A DNA stretch of 64,000 nucleotides. Origin: Nocardioides sp. zg-1230. Lineage in GTDB: Bacteria > Actinomycetota > Actinomycetes > Propionibacteriales > Nocardioidaceae. A program made the position numbers and the translations under genes. Shown here one piece after another: positions 63,782 to 64,000 of the stretch. Under the pieces are notes generated by a model. That model was not told where the DNA came from, searched no databases, and saw nothing but the letters and a program-made list of their open reading frames with translations. The stretch spans positions 248,001 through 312,000 of the forward strand of contig NZ_JABJQZ010000005.1 in NCBI RefSeq assembly GCF_013155335.1, in the 5' to 3' direction. Within the stretch, counting starts at the first letter, position 1. Each line of letters opens with the position of its first letter.

Positions 63782-63948
63782 GCGGGTCCTCCTGCACCTT
63801 CGCCGCCGGGGTGCGGGATCATGCCGGTCATCTGGACGGTGAAGCTGCGCAGGCACGAGCGGCACTCCCACGCCCCTGCGCCCTCGCGGGGGAACAGGTT
63901 CTCGTCCCCGCAGTAGGGGCAGTAGAAGGGCTGCGCGCGCTCGGACAT
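63778..63948 (-). CDS. Small zinc-ribbon protein
   Basis: 56 residues, MSERAQPFYCPYCGDENLFP, then CRSCLRSFTVQMTGMI, with two CxxC pairs (CPYC and CRSC) that should bind one zinc. Short conserved proteins of this kind often sit between sulfite reductase and cysH in actinobacteria, and the roles are unknown. Its ATG shares one base with the upstream stop (TGATG) and its stop overlaps the cysH start. Confidence 0.85.
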   Translation of the reverse strand: MSERAQPFYCPYCGDENLFPREGAGAWECRSCLRSFTVQMTGMIPHPGGEGAGGPA

Positions 63949-64000
63949 CAGACGGCCACCGGCTCCCCGCGGAGCAGGACGTCGTCGGCGCGGGCCACCC
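63948..64000 (-). CDS. 3' end of a probable nitrite/sulfite reductase
   Basis: Only the last 16 codons plus stop are in the window, ending ARADDVLLRGEPVAV. An end of this kind, the coupled zinc ribbon and cysH, point to ferredoxin-sulfite reductase (NirA/Sir-type). Identity is mostly contextual. Confidence 0.6.
   Translation of the reverse strand, partial: VARADDVLLRGEPVAV

Overview
The window is very GC-rich, uses actinobacterial gene order and start-codon habits (many GTG starts, ATGA/GTGA overlaps, leaderless promoters), and most resembles a chromosome segment of a Nocardioides-like member of the Propionibacteriales. The genus is an inference from gene content; there is no rRNA or tRNA here to confirm it. 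I see no prophage, CRISPR array or intact insertion sequence.

Layout. 1-3236: 3'-truncated secreted M4 metalloprotease (-). 3421-10039: core block ftsK, RodZ-like HTH membrane protein, rimO, pgsA (+). 10180-17580: two secreted nucleotide-degrading enzymes, a nuclease/5'-nucleotidase fusion and a second 5'-nucleotidase, each followed by nearly the same terminator hairpin. 17650-25698: GH15 trehalase/glucoamylase (-), cinA domain and clgR (+), nei2-lhr repair operon (-). 25849-33998: accessory metabolic genes: M1 peptidase, cysteine-free HesB-like protein, epimerase, SDR with divergent LysR, ECF42-type sigma with its DGPF partner, PQQ-type sugar dehydrogenase lipoprotein. 34101-36930: three-gene WXG100-like / EspG-like / alpha-beta hydrolase operon. 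37010-41242: ABC-2 exporter and acyl-CoA synthetase. 41252-45917 (-): six overlapping genes encoding ECF sigma, zinc-finger anti-sigma, ABC exporter and a nucleoside-hydrolase lipoprotein, divergent from a SodC-like gene. 46788-51511: DinB protein, methyltransferase, DUF3046, MFS, recA, recX. 51654-58180: phosphoribosyltransferase, GNAT, PPK2, HipA-like kinase/DUF3037 pair, large BTAD-AAA regulator. 58117-60233 (-): hydrolase-glycosyltransferase fusion broken by a one-base frameshift. 60365-62183: methyltransferase and AlkD-like repair protein. 62194-64000 (-): sulfate assimilation genes (sulfite reductase end, zinc ribbon, cysH, a 34-residue His-rich ORF, sirohydrochlorin chelatase).

The window keeps the actinobacterial ftsK ... 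pgsA, cinA, clgR ... DUF3046-recA-recX skeleton, but with about 9 kb of secreted hydrolases and about 22 kb of accessory genes between its parts. DNA repair is a theme: recA/recX, lhr/nei2, an AlkD homologue, and PafBC-like promoter matches at recA (strong), lhr and the secreted nuclease (weaker). The most unusual items are the His-rich microprotein ORF, the WXG100/EspG-like/lipase operon, the paired ECF-like promoter elements joining the six-gene sigma operon to sodC, the stacked control sites upstream of recA, and REP-like sequences inside lhr and between recA and recX.
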